A DNA stretch of 28,950 nucleotides from assembly GCA_963615055.1 (NCBI GenBank), contig CAVEFO010000023.1:1-28950 (forward strand), given 5' to 3'. The stretch is from UBA1822 sp963615055. GTDB lineage: Bacteria; Bacillota; Negativicutes; Veillonellales; Dialisteraceae. Below are positions 8,314 through 16,353 of the stretch, piece after piece (position 1 is the stretch's first letter; every line of letters starts with the position of its first letter). The notes under the pieces are model-generated. The model saw nothing but the letters and a program-made list of their open reading frames with translations, was not told where the DNA came from and did no database searches. A program made the translations under genes and the position numbers.

Positions 8314-8341
8314 ATAATAAATAACCCCCGGAATTTGTCAA
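8314..8341 (-). promoter_or_regulatory. Promoter of the zinc-finger/DUF362 unit
   Basis: On the minus strand TTGACA (8336-8341), a 16-bp spacer and TATTAT (8314-8319) lie about 40 bp before the start codon. A TATATA at 19 bp spacing overlaps and is an alternative -10. Confidence 0.7.
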
Positions 8342-8360
8342 TACCCCCCGGCAATTTTTT

Positions 8361-8389
8361 TCTAAAAAAAAGAAGCCCCGAAGGACTTC
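8361..8389 (-). terminator. Terminator of the purine cluster
   Basis: A 7-bp stem (8372-8378 with 8383-8389, one G-T pair) closed by a TTCG tetraloop is followed on the minus strand by eight T. It lies 15 bp past the purD stop codon. Confidence 0.92.
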
Positions 8390-8404
8390 ATTTCTAAAAA
8401 TATT

Positions 8405-9676
8405 TCACTGTTTCAAATGCGCCAATCCCTTTTGCGCAATGTCTTTCCGGTATTGCATCCCTTTCCAACGAATTTGCGAAACGCCAACATAGGCTTTTTC
8501 GATTGCTTCGGGAAGCGTCGCGCCGAGCGCCACGATATTCAGCACGCGGCCGCCCGCCGTGACAAAGTGACCATCTTCTTTTTTTGTACCGGCATGAAAC
8601 GCAAAGCAACCCGTCTCCGAAAGGGTCTCAAGGCCTTCAATGACATCTCCCGACGTGTGGGCGCCGGGATAGCCGGCCGTGGCCAAGACGACATCGACCG
8701 CGTAGCCCGGTTTCCATTTCACTTCGGCATCCGCCAGCGTCCCGTCCGTGCAATGCAGCATAATCTGCGCCAAATCGCTGTCCAAAAGCGGCAGCACGAC
8801 TTCCGTCTCCGGATCGCCGAAGCGGCAATTGAATTCGACGACGCGCGGGCCGTCTTTCGTCATCATAAGACCGGCATACAAACAGCCGACAAAGGGCGTG
8901 CCTTCGGCGGCCATGCCATCGACGGCGGGCTGCAAAATTTTCTCGCGCACTTCTTGCATGAGCGCGTCCGTCATGACGGGACAGGGCGCATACGCCCCCA
9001 TGCCGCCGGTATTCGGACCCTCGTCGTGATCGAAAATGCGTTTGTGATCCTGCGAAGGAATCATGGGAATGACGGTCTTCCCGTCACTAAAAGCCAAAAC
9101 GCTCGCTTCTTCACCTTCCATAAATTCTTCTATGACGACGCGCGCGCCCGCTTCGCCGAACATGCGGTTTCCCATCATATCCTCGATAGCGGCCTCCGCT
9201 TCGTTTTGATTCTGCGCAATGACGACGCCCTTCCCCGCCGCAAGACCGTCCGCCTTGATGACCGTGGGATAGGAAACTTGTTTCACATAGGTGAGAGCCG
9301 CGTCCTTGTCCGTAAAAGTTTCATAATCAGCCGTCGGGATATGGTATTTCTTCATCAATTCTTTGGCAAATTGTTTGGAGCCTTCGATTTGCGCCGCCGC
9401 TTGGGACGGACCGAAAAACGCCAGCCCCGCCGCCCGAAAGTCGTCGCCGATGCCTTTTGTCAAAACGGTCTCGGGGCCGGCGACGGTGAGATCGATTTGC
9501 ATCAGTCTCGCAAATTCCAAAATATCTTCATCGCTTTGGACGGAAATCGGCGTCGCGACGTCGGCCATGCCGTCTCCGCCGGGGATGACGTAGACGCGCT
9601 CGACGCCTTCGCTCTCCGCCAGTTTCCGGCAAAGCGCATGCTCACGGCCGCCGCTTCCGATCACAAGAATTTTCAT
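8405..9676 (-). CDS. purD: Phosphoribosylamine-glycine ligase (GARS)
   Basis: Catalyses ATP-dependent joining of glycine to phosphoribosylamine, the second step of purine synthesis. The 423-residue product has the usual single-domain length. The N-terminal domain begins MKILVIGSGGREHALC. GPSQAAAQIEGSKQFAK and ADGLAAGKGVVIA mark the start of the ATP-grasp domain, followed by FDHDEGPNTGGMGAYAP and, later, VVEFNCRFGDPETEVVLPLL. AAGGAGGAGCC directly precedes the ATG, and the gene starts 9 bp after purH. It is the last gene of the cluster, followed by a strong terminator. Confidence 0.98.
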   Translation of the reverse strand: MKILVIGSGGREHALCRKLAESEGVERVYVIPGGDGMADVATPISVQSDEDILEFARLMQIDLTVAGPETVLTKGIGDDFRAAGLAFFGPSQAAAQIEGSKQFAKELMKKYHIPTADYETFTDKDAALTYVKQVSYPTVIKADGLAAGKGVVIAQNQNEAEAAIEDMMGNRMFGEAGARVVIEEFMEGEEASVLAFSDGKTVIPMIPSQDHKRIFDHDEGPNTGGMGAYAPCPVMTDALMQEVREKILQPAVDGMAAEGTPFVGCLYAGLMMTKDGPRVVEFNCRFGDPETEVVLPLLDSDLAQIMLHCTDGTLADAEVKWKPGYAVDVVLATAGYPGAHTSGDVIEGLETLSETGCFAFHAGTKKEDGHFVTAGGRVLNIVALGATLPEAIEKAYVGVSQIRWKGMQYRKDIAQKGLAHLKQ

Positions 9677-9685
9677 GGCTCCTCC

Positions 9686-11227
9686 TTATCCGTGACGGAA
9701 ATGCCGATGGCCGGTGAAGACCATGGCGATGCCGTATTTATCCGCCATGTCGATGGATTCCTGATCGCGCACGGAGCCGCCCGGCTGAATGACCGCCGTG
9801 ACGCCGGCTTTCCCCGCCGCTTCAATCGTGTCGCCGAAGGGGAAGAACGCATCCGAGCTCATGACGGCGCCCTTCACGTTTTCGCCCGCTTCCGCAATGG
9901 CAATCTCCGCCGAACCGACGCGATTCATCTGCCCGGCGCCCACGCCGTATGTGACGTCTTTTCCGCTGATCACAATCGCGTTTGATTTCACGTGTTTCAC
10001 AATCTTCCACGCAAATTCCAGCGCCGCCCATTCCTCTTCCGTCGGCGCGCGCTTCGTGACGACCGTGCAATCGGCTCTCGTCTCCGCGCTGTCGTCGGGC
10101 GTCTGCACGAGAAGACCGCCGGACACTTTTTTCAGCTGCCACTCGGACGCGGTCACCGCCGGCACTTCAATGAGACGGATATTTTTCTTCGTTTCCAAAA
10201 CAGCGAGCGCCTCTGCCGAAAAGGATGGCGCCATGACGACTTCAAAGAAAATCGGCGCCATCGCTTCGGCCGTTTCCTTATCACACTCCCGATTCATCGC
10301 GACAATGCCGCCGAAAGCCGATTTGCTGTCCGCTTCGAAGGCACGCCGAAATGCCTCGGCCGCCGTCTTTCCGAGCGCCGTGCCGCAAGGATTCGTATGC
10401 TTCACAATGATGCACGCCGCCTCGTCCTTCCATTCCGCCGCCAAATCCCAAGCCGCTTCCATATCGACGATGTTATTGTACGACAATTCTTTTCCGTGGA
10501 GCTGCCGCGCTGCCGCAATGCCGCCCGTCGCTTCCGGATCTTTGTAAAACGCCGCTTTCTGATGCGGATTTTCCCCATAGCGCAGCTCTTGAATTTTCGT
10601 GTACGCCATCGAGAGGACGTCAGGCATTTCGCTCTCGCCCGCCGTCACTTTTTTCGACAGGAAATCGGCAATGTCGCAATCGTAGAGACCGGTGTGCAGA
10701 TACGCTTTTTGCGAGAGAGACAGGCGGAACGCTTCATCGAGCGTGCCTGCGTCCATCCGGGAAATGATATCCTCATATTGCACCGGATCGACGACAATCG
10801 TCACATATTTATAATTCTTCGCCGCCGCGCGCACCATGGACGGCCCGCCGATGTCGATATTTTCAATGGCTTCTTCCATCGTGACGCCGGGCTTGGCAAT
10901 CGTTTCCCGGAACGGATACAGATTCACGCAGACAAGATCAATGCCGACGATGCCGTGCTCTTCCATCGCGGCAACGTGGGCCGGATTGTCGCGAATGGAT
11001 AGAATCCCGCCGTGAATTTTCGGATGCAACGTCTTCACGCGCCCGTCCATCATTTCCGGAAATCCCGTCACATCGGATACGGACATGACCGGAATGCCGG
11101 CGTCGGCAATCGCTTTCATCGTGCCGCCGGTGGAAACGAGTGTGACGCCGCGCGCGTGCAGCGCTTTGGCAAAATCAACAATTCCGGTCTTGTCGGAAAC
11201 GCTCAAAAGTGCTCTTTTGATTCCCAT
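9686..11227 (-). CDS. purH: Bifunctional AICAR formyltransferase / IMP cyclohydrolase
   Basis: Performs the last two steps to IMP: formyl transfer from 10-formyl-THF to AICAR, then ring closure. The 513-residue protein has the standard two-domain form. The MGS-like cyclohydrolase domain starts GIKRALLSVSDKTG and includes STGGTMKAIADAG. The transformylase domain carries RYGENPHQKAAFY, KHTNPCGTALG and SKSAFGGIVA. The start at 11227 matches the family N-terminus and has GGGAGG upstream; the longer open frame reads into the intergenic repeat region. A 300-bp gap separates it from purN, unusual inside this otherwise tight cluster. Confidence 0.98.
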   Translation of the reverse strand: MGIKRALLSVSDKTGIVDFAKALHARGVTLVSTGGTMKAIADAGIPVMSVSDVTGFPEMMDGRVKTLHPKIHGGILSIRDNPAHVAAMEEHGIVGIDLVCVNLYPFRETIAKPGVTMEEAIENIDIGGPSMVRAAAKNYKYVTIVVDPVQYEDIISRMDAGTLDEAFRLSLSQKAYLHTGLYDCDIADFLSKKVTAGESEMPDVLSMAYTKIQELRYGENPHQKAAFYKDPEATGGIAAARQLHGKELSYNNIVDMEAAWDLAAEWKDEAACIIVKHTNPCGTALGKTAAEAFRRAFEADSKSAFGGIVAMNRECDKETAEAMAPIFFEVVMAPSFSAEALAVLETKKNIRLIEVPAVTASEWQLKKVSGGLLVQTPDDSAETRADCTVVTKRAPTEEEWAALEFAWKIVKHVKSNAIVISGKDVTYGVGAGQMNRVGSAEIAIAEAGENVKGAVMSSDAFFPFGDTIEAAGKAGVTAVIQPGGSVRDQESIDMADKYGIAMVFTGHRHFRHG

Positions 11228-11451
11228 ATAGACTCCCTCCCTTAAAAAATGTGAATTGAGTGGCGTAGCTTTCGTGTCTCTTTTCTTTTGCGGCGTTTGC
11301 GTTAAAAACTTTTTGTCTGACAGAATGGAACATTGAAGGGGCATACCCGCTTCTTCTTTTTACTCTTGCTGCGTTCGCAATGCGTACGAAAGCAAGAAGC
11401 GCCATGTGGCACACAAAGCAAAAATCGTCTGACGTCTGACCCTCTACCGTC
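11228..11451. other. Long gap inside the purine cluster (purN-purH)
   Basis: No convincing gene or riboswitch is seen. The stretch contains imperfect short inverted repeats (around CTTGCT and AGCAAG near 11366-11396) and GACGTCTGAC-like words that recur near other repeat copies, grading into repeat copy C. No strong promoter or terminator was identified, so whether purH-purD is cotranscribed with the upstream genes is open. Confidence 0.5.
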
Positions 11452-11527
11452 TCCATCTCTATGAACCATCAAAATCCGGTAGCCAACAGCTCATAGCTAA
11501 TAACCATCTTGCTTCTGACAACCAAAG
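11452..11527 (-). repeat. Mosaic intergenic repeat, copy C
   Basis: Read on the minus strand immediately after the purN stop it shows a diverged end module (CTTTGGTTGTCAG, GCAAGATGG), TTAGCTA-type heptamers (GTTATTAGCTATGAGCTG) and the CATAGAGATGGAGA module. It matches copy A in module order and orientation relative to the preceding gene. Confidence 0.6.
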
Positions 11528-12133
11528 TCAAGCACCCGACACTATATTTCCTTCCACCCGCAACCGATCTTCACAAAATGCTTTGACCGCGCGGACGTAC
11601 GCTTTATGCTCTTCCTTCAAAATCCGCTCCGACAGACTGTCTTCGGTATCCCCCTCTTCGACCGGGACGGCGACTTGGATGATAATGGGGCCGTCATCGA
11701 GACCTTTTCCGACAAAATGCACCGTGCAGCCCGCGATTTTGACGCCCGCTTCGATGGCTTGTCTTTGCGCATGAAGACCTCGGAAAGACGGGAGAAGCGC
11801 CGGATGGATATTGATGATTCGATTCGGAAACGCGTCGACAAGATTCCCCGCGCAAATGCGCATATACCCGGCCAAGCAAATCAAATCCGGCGAAAATTTT
11901 TCGGCCGCTTGCAGCAAGGTTTCGTCGAAAGCAACTTTCTCCGGATACTCTTTTTTCTCGATGACGACCGTCGGAACACCCCAACGCGCCGCCCGTTGCA
12001 ATACCGGCGCATCCGCATGATCGGAGATGACGCCGCAAATTCTCCCCGCGATCTCTCCCGTCTCACACGCTTCATGCAGCGCTTCGGCATTGGAACCGCG
12101 GCCGGAGGCAAAAATCAAAATTTTTTTACACAT
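11528..12133 (-). CDS. purN: Phosphoribosylglycinamide formyltransferase (GART)
   Basis: Transfers a formyl group from 10-formyl-THF to GAR, the third step of purine synthesis. The 201-residue length is typical. The N-terminus KKILIFASGRGSNAEAL forms the phosphate-binding loop. ICLAGYMRICAGNLVDAF, then NIHPALLPSFRG, carries the catalytic Asn and His; VHFVGKGLDDGPII supplies the catalytic Asp. The ATG at 12133 overlaps the last 8 bases of purM, so translation is probably coupled. A GTG four codons upstream is possible but adds residues before the conserved N-terminus. Confidence 0.97.
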   Translation of the reverse strand: MCKKILIFASGRGSNAEALHEACETGEIAGRICGVISDHADAPVLQRAARWGVPTVVIEKKEYPEKVAFDETLLQAAEKFSPDLICLAGYMRICAGNLVDAFPNRIINIHPALLPSFRGLHAQRQAIEAGVKIAGCTVHFVGKGLDDGPIIIQVAVPVEEGDTEDSLSERILKEEHKAYVRAVKAFCEDRLRVEGNIVSGA

Positions 12134-13184
12134 GGAAGAGCCCACCTGTCACGACGACATCTTGCCCGCCCGTCTCGATACGACCGATTTCATAGACGGT
12201 TTCGCCGTTTCCTTGCAGAATATCCTTCGCCTTCTCCGCATCTTCTTTCGCCAGAATCAGCATCATGCCGATCCCTCCGTTGAACGTGCGATACATTTCA
12301 TGCGCTTCGACACCGCCCTCTTGCATGAGGAAACGGAAAATCGGCGGCACGGGCCACACGTCCGCATCAATGACGGCGCGCGTCCCTTTCGGCAGCACGC
12401 GCGGGATATTATCGTAGAAACCGCCGCCCGTGATATGGACAAGACCCTTGACGGAAACTTGTTCGATGACGGGAAGCACGGCTTTCGGATAGAGGCGCGT
12501 CGGCGTCAAAAGCACTTCGCCCAGCGGTTTTCCCATATCGCCGTACGTCTTTTTCAAATCAAGCCCGTTGTCGGCCAGAATCCGACGCACGAGGGAATAG
12601 CCGTTTGAATGGACGCCGCTCGACGGCAGCCCCAAAATGACATCCCCCGCTGCAATCGTCTCGCCCGTGATGAGTTTCTTCCTGTCGACAATGCCGACGG
12701 CAAATCCCGCGACGTCATAATCGCCCGCCGCGTAGAAACCGGCCATTTCCGCCGTTTCCCCGCCCAAAAGCGCGCAGCCCGATTCTTTGCACGCATTCGC
12801 GACGCCTTTCACAATCTCGGCCATGAGCTCCGGCTCCAGTTTCCCCGTGGCAATATAGTCGAGGAAAAAAAGTGGGCGCGCGCCCTGGACGAGCACATCA
12901 TTCACGCTCATCGCGACGCAGTCTTGCCCGATGGTGTCGTGAATGCCCATGTCAATCGCCAGGCGCAGCTTCGTCCCCACGCCGTCGGTGCCGGAGACTA
13001 AAATCGGATCGTCCATGTGGATGTGTTTCAGGGAATAGAGGCCGCCGAAGCCGCCGAGATCTCCCAGCACCCCTTCCGTGTACGTCGCGCGGACGCTTTC
13101 TTTGATCAGCTCGACCTCGCGCTCCCCGGCATCGATGTCGACGCCCGCTTCGGCATAGGTGAGCCCCTTCTTCTTCTCTGCCAT
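12126..13184 (-). CDS. purM: Phosphoribosylformylglycinamidine cyclo-ligase (AIR synthetase)
   Basis: Closes the imidazole ring of FGAM using ATP, giving AIR. The 352-residue protein has the usual length and landmarks: GLTYAEAGVDIDAG, VSGTDGVGTKL, MSVNDVLVQGARPLFFLDY, GCALLGGETAEMAGFY and LVHITGGGFYDNIPRVLP. The ATG at 13184 has AAGGAGA upstream and matches the family N-terminus. The longer open frame to the right overlaps the purF coding region and is not used. It follows purF by 13 bp and overlaps purN by 8 bp. Confidence 0.98.
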   Translation of the reverse strand: MAEKKKGLTYAEAGVDIDAGEREVELIKESVRATYTEGVLGDLGGFGGLYSLKHIHMDDPILVSGTDGVGTKLRLAIDMGIHDTIGQDCVAMSVNDVLVQGARPLFFLDYIATGKLEPELMAEIVKGVANACKESGCALLGGETAEMAGFYAAGDYDVAGFAVGIVDRKKLITGETIAAGDVILGLPSSGVHSNGYSLVRRILADNGLDLKKTYGDMGKPLGEVLLTPTRLYPKAVLPVIEQVSVKGLVHITGGGFYDNIPRVLPKGTRAVIDADVWPVPPIFRFLMQEGGVEAHEMYRTFNGGIGMMLILAKEDAEKAKDILQGNGETVYEIGRIETGGQDVVVTGGLFHV

Positions 13185-13197
13185 GTCTGTCTCCTTT

Positions 13198-14586
13198 TTA
13201 CAATTCCGTTCCTTCCGGCAATTTTTCTTTATAGTCTCCGTCAAAGCACGCAAAGCACAAATTGTTTCGCGGAATTTCGGAAATGGCGGCCGCAAGCCCT
13301 TCCTGCGACAGGAAATGCAGGCTGTCGGCGCCGATAATCTGCGCGATTTCTTCCGTCGTGTGCTTGGCCGCGATGAGCTGCTTGCGTTCGGCCGTATCAA
13401 TCCCGAAGAAACACGGATACTTGACGGGCGGTGAGGAAATCAAAAGATGAATCTCTTTGGCGCCCGCTTCCCGCAAGAGGCGAATGATAATGCCGCTCGT
13501 CGTGCCGCGGACAATGGAATCGTCAATCAAAACGATGCGTTTCCCGGCCACATTGGTGGAAATGGGATTGAGTTTCATACGGACGGCCCGCTCGCGCTGT
13601 TTCTGATCCGGCTGGATGAACGTACGGCCCATGTATTTGTTTTTCAAAAGCCCTTCCGCATACGGAATGCCGGATGCCCGCGAATAGCCGAGCGCCGCGA
13701 CATTCCCCGAATCCGGCACGCTCATGACGACGTCCGCTTCGCGATGCGTTTCGTCCCAAAGTGCCTGCCCCATACGGAGACGCGCTTCGTAAATGCTCTG
13801 CCCGTTCATGACGGAATCGGGACGCGCAAAATAAATGTATTCAAAAGAACAAATCGCACGCGGATGAGAAACGGCCGGCTCATACATCGTCGAGGCGACG
13901 CCGTCTTTTGTCACGGTGACGATTTCCCCCGGCAAGACATCACGGACAAATTTCGCATCAATCGCATCAAAAGCGACCGTTTCCGACGCCAATACATAGC
14001 CCGTCTCCGTCTTGCCGAGGCACAGCGGCCGATAGCCGAAGGGATCGCGCACGCCGTAAATCGCCTGTCCCGTACAAGCGACAAGCGCATACGCCCCTTG
14101 CAAGAGCCCCATGACTTCTTTGATTTTCTCTTCGACGGTGGTCTTGCGAGACCGTGCGACGAGCTTCACGATGACTTCAGTGTCCATCGTCGTCTGGAAA
14201 TCGGCCCCCTCCAAAAGAAGCTGCCGACGAAGTGCCGCCGTATTGATGAGATTGCCGTTGTGCGCGAGTGCCAAAGAGCCTTCCTCGCATTCCACCTGGA
14301 GCGGCTGGATATTGCTCGGAATCGAAGAGCCCGTCGTGCTGTAGCGTACATGGCCGATGCCGATATGGCCCTCTCTTTCCGGAAGCTTTCGGAACACTTC
14401 CGTGACGAGGCCCATGCCGCGCGTCGTTTCCATCACATCGCCGTCGGTCACCGTCATCCCGGCGCTTTCCTGTCCGCGGTGCTGGAGCGAAAAAATCCCG
14501 TAGTACACCTCCAAAGCCGCTTGCCGCGCCGGATCGAGAATACCGAATACGCCGCATTCTTCATGCGGTTTGTCATCGTAGTACAT
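13198..14586 (-). CDS. purF: Amidophosphoribosyltransferase, Fe-S / propeptide type
   Basis: Commits PRPP to purine synthesis by replacing pyrophosphate with ammonia from glutamine. The 462-residue protein starts with a 10-residue propeptide (MYYDDKPHEE) before Cys11, the N-terminal nucleophile of the glutaminase domain. The PRPP-binding loop is VLIDDSIVRGTTSG (about 352-365). Four cysteines, C246, C392, C444 and C447, sit where the Bacillus subtilis-type enzyme binds its 4Fe-4S cluster. In that type the cluster makes the enzyme oxygen-labile and the propeptide is removed autocatalytically (family knowledge). GGAGGG precedes the ATG; purC ends 21 bp upstream. Confidence 0.98.
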   Translation of the reverse strand: MYYDDKPHEECGVFGILDPARQAALEVYYGIFSLQHRGQESAGMTVTDGDVMETTRGMGLVTEVFRKLPEREGHIGIGHVRYSTTGSSIPSNIQPLQVECEEGSLALAHNGNLINTAALRRQLLLEGADFQTTMDTEVIVKLVARSRKTTVEEKIKEVMGLLQGAYALVACTGQAIYGVRDPFGYRPLCLGKTETGYVLASETVAFDAIDAKFVRDVLPGEIVTVTKDGVASTMYEPAVSHPRAICSFEYIYFARPDSVMNGQSIYEARLRMGQALWDETHREADVVMSVPDSGNVAALGYSRASGIPYAEGLLKNKYMGRTFIQPDQKQRERAVRMKLNPISTNVAGKRIVLIDDSIVRGTTSGIIIRLLREAGAKEIHLLISSPPVKYPCFFGIDTAERKQLIAAKHTTEEIAQIIGADSLHFLSQEGLAAAISEIPRNNLCFACFDGDYKEKLPEGTEL

Positions 14587-14607
14587 GGATGCCCTCCGTA
14601 GTCGTTT

Positions 14608-15471
14608 TCAGAATGGTTTCCCGGTCAAAAGTTCGTATGCTTCGATGTATTTTCCAATCGTCTTATCAATAATGTCCTGCGGCAGGCTGTCGCCCGGATG
14701 TGCGTGGAGATAATCGCGGACAAATTGCTTGTCATACGACGGCTGGCTCTTCCCCGGCGCATAGCCGGCAAGCGGCCAGAAACGCGAATTGTCCGGCGTG
14801 AGCATTTCATCGCCCAGGACAATCTCGCCCGCCTCATTCAGCCCGAATTCAAATTTCGTATCCGCAATGATGATGCCTTTTTCCAGCGCATACGCCGCGC
14901 ATTTTTCATAGAGTGCCAGCGTGAGACGCGAAAGCTCTTCCATGTACTGCCGCCCCTTGCCGGGGAAATGCGGCTCGAGCCAAGCCACGCCTTCTTCCAT
15001 GGAAATATTTTGATCGTGCTCGCCGAGCGGCGCCTTCGTGGACGGCGTAAAAATCGGCTGCGGCAGTTTCTGACATTCCTGAAGCCCGGCGGGCAGAGAA
15101 ATCCCGCACACCTTCCCCGTTTCCCGGTAATTCTCCCAGCCGCTTCCCGTGATGTATCCGCGCACGATACATTCCACCGGAATCATTTTCAATTTCTTCG
15201 CCTTCATGCTGCGTCCGGCAAATTCCGATTTCCGGAAAAATTCCGGCATATCCGCCGTGTCAATGGAAATCATATGATTCGACACGATGTCCTTCGTGAA
15301 ATCAAACCAAAATTCACTCATCCGATTCAGCACTTCGCCTTTGCGCGGAATCGGCTCGGCCAAAATTTTATCAAACGCGGAAATGCGATCCGTGCACACC
15401 ATCACGAGTGCGTCACCAATGTCGTACAATTCCCGTACTTTTCCGGACATAAAAGGTTGATACTCTGTCAT
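14608..15471 (-). CDS. purC: SAICAR synthetase
   Basis: Joins aspartate to CAIR with ATP. The 287-residue protein has the family signatures MSGKVRELYDIGDALVMV, DRISAFDKILAEPIPRKG, PVECIVRGYITGSGWENY and, towards the C-terminus, IIADTKFEFGLNEAGEIVL followed by DEMLTPDNSRFW. The ATG at 15471 is chosen for GGGAGGGG upstream and for the match to the family N-terminus. It is separated from purE by about 180 bp that holds repeat copy D. Confidence 0.98.
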   Translation of the reverse strand: MTEYQPFMSGKVRELYDIGDALVMVCTDRISAFDKILAEPIPRKGEVLNRMSEFWFDFTKDIVSNHMISIDTADMPEFFRKSEFAGRSMKAKKLKMIPVECIVRGYITGSGWENYRETGKVCGISLPAGLQECQKLPQPIFTPSTKAPLGEHDQNISMEEGVAWLEPHFPGKGRQYMEELSRLTLALYEKCAAYALEKGIIIADTKFEFGLNEAGEIVLGDEMLTPDNSRFWPLAGYAPGKSQPSYDKQFVRDYLHAHPGDSLPQDIIDKTIGKYIEAYELLTGKPF

Positions 15472-15530
15472 GAAAATCCCCTCCCTTAAAAATACACGGT
15501 GAGTTTGAAACTCAAATCTCGTGCTTGGAT

Positions 15531-15625
15531 CTTTTGTCAGGCGCAAGATGATGATTGATTGTTAGCTGTCAGCCATTCGTTTTTTTCAGCGGTATCGCCT
15601 TTCGACGATGATTTTTTATATTAAC
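15531..15625 (+). repeat. Mosaic intergenic repeat, copy D
   Basis: Reads on the plus strand as CTTTTGTCAGGCGCAAGATG, then ATTGTTAGCTGTCAGC, then CAGCGGTATCGCCTTTCG, then CGATGATTTTTTAT and, near its end, CCTGCAA. Copy E on the other side of purE has the same parts in the same orientation. The hairpin plus T run could act as a plus-strand terminator. Confidence 0.65.
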
Positions 15626-15654
15626 CTGCAATTGCTTTTTATCATTTGTCCACA

Positions 15655-16149
15655 TCAATGTTTTTGCAGTTCTTTTTGGAATTTCTCATCTTTTTCGTAA
15701 ATGGTTTTGGCTTGGTCGGCGCGAAATTCTTTATATTTCTCCGCCATTTTTTTATCGGACGACGCCAAAATTTGCACAGCCAGATACGCCGCATTCTTCG
15801 CGCCGTCAATTGCTACCGTCGCGACCGGCATCCCCGAAGGCATCTGCACAATAGAAAAGAGTGCGTCCATGCCGTCCAGCTTCTCCGACGAGAGCGGAAT
15901 CCCGATGACCGGCTTCTCCGTCAGCGACGCGACCACGCCCGGCAATGCCGCCGCCATCCCGGCCCCCGCCAAGAAACAAACCACGCCGTCCTTCTCCGCA
16001 TCCTCTACAAATTCCGCCAATTTCTTCGGCGTCCGATGCGCGGAGGCAATGGTCGCCGCATAGGAAACGCCGAAATCGTCCAATACGGAAAACGCTTTCT
16101 TCATAACGGGCAAATCCGAATCGCTGCCCATGATAACAGCTACCTGCAT
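15655..16149 (-). CDS. purE: N5-CAIR mutase / AIR carboxylase (class I-like PurE)
   Basis: Makes CAIR, the carboxylated imidazole intermediate consumed by PurC. The 164-residue protein has MGSDSDLPVM (phosphate loop), SAHRTP with the catalytic His38, and LFSIVQMPSGMPVATVAI, all class I-like. The usual AAHLPG motif reads AAALPG here (Ala68). No purK is seen in the window, so whether it uses N5-CAIR or CO2 is not decided. AAGGAGG lies 8 bases before the ATG. It is the first gene of the cluster; a clear promoter was not found in the upstream 200 bp, which contains repeat copy E. Confidence 0.97.
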   Translation of the reverse strand: MQVAVIMGSDSDLPVMKKAFSVLDDFGVSYAATIASAHRTPKKLAEFVEDAEKDGVVCFLAGAGMAAALPGVVASLTEKPVIGIPLSSEKLDGMDALFSIVQMPSGMPVATVAIDGAKNAAYLAVQILASSDKKMAEKYKEFRADQAKTIYEKDEKFQKELQKH

Positions 16150-16182
16150 AGTGAGTCCTCCTTATTTGTTTGATTAAGCATT

Positions 16183-16287
16183 GTGCGACAGGCGCAAGAT
16201 AGTTGTTAGCTATTAGCTACCAGCTACTAGATCTAGTTTTAAGCGGTGTCGCTTCGCGACATTTTTTATCTTTCAGTACATCCTGCA
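16183..16287 (+). repeat. Mosaic intergenic repeat, copy E
   Basis: Plus-strand reading: GACAGGCGCAAGATAG, three TTAGCTA-type heptamers (GTTAGCTATTAGCTACCAGC), AAGCGGTGTCGCTTCGCGAC hairpin, ATTTTTTATC and CCTGCAAAA. It parallels copy D and occupies the presumed purE promoter region. Confidence 0.65.
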
Positions 16288-16302
16288 AAACAGTTTTTTC
16301 GG

Positions 16303-16344
16303 AACAAAAAACCGGCTGCGCGTAACGCTTCTACGCACAGTCGG
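16303..16344 (-). terminator. Terminator of the purine permease
   Basis: A 13-bp stem with one mismatch and one wobble (16312-16324 with 16332-16344), with a 7-base loop, is followed on the minus strand by six T (16306-16311). It starts 9 bp past the permease stop codon. Confidence 0.92.
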
Positions 16345-16353
16345 CCCCCATCC

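Noticed and set aside
8343..8348. Short C6 run as a second phase-variable tract
   Set aside because: It is too short, and lies outside the promoter spacer of the zinc-finger unit.
8417..9985. 522-codon plus-strand open frame opposite purD and the end of purH
   Set aside because: It is an antisense shadow caused by codon bias; the opposite strand is unmistakably purD and purH.
16150..16300. Promoter for purE
   Set aside because: Several weak -10-like words exist, including some within the repeat, but none has an acceptable -35 and spacing, so no site is called.
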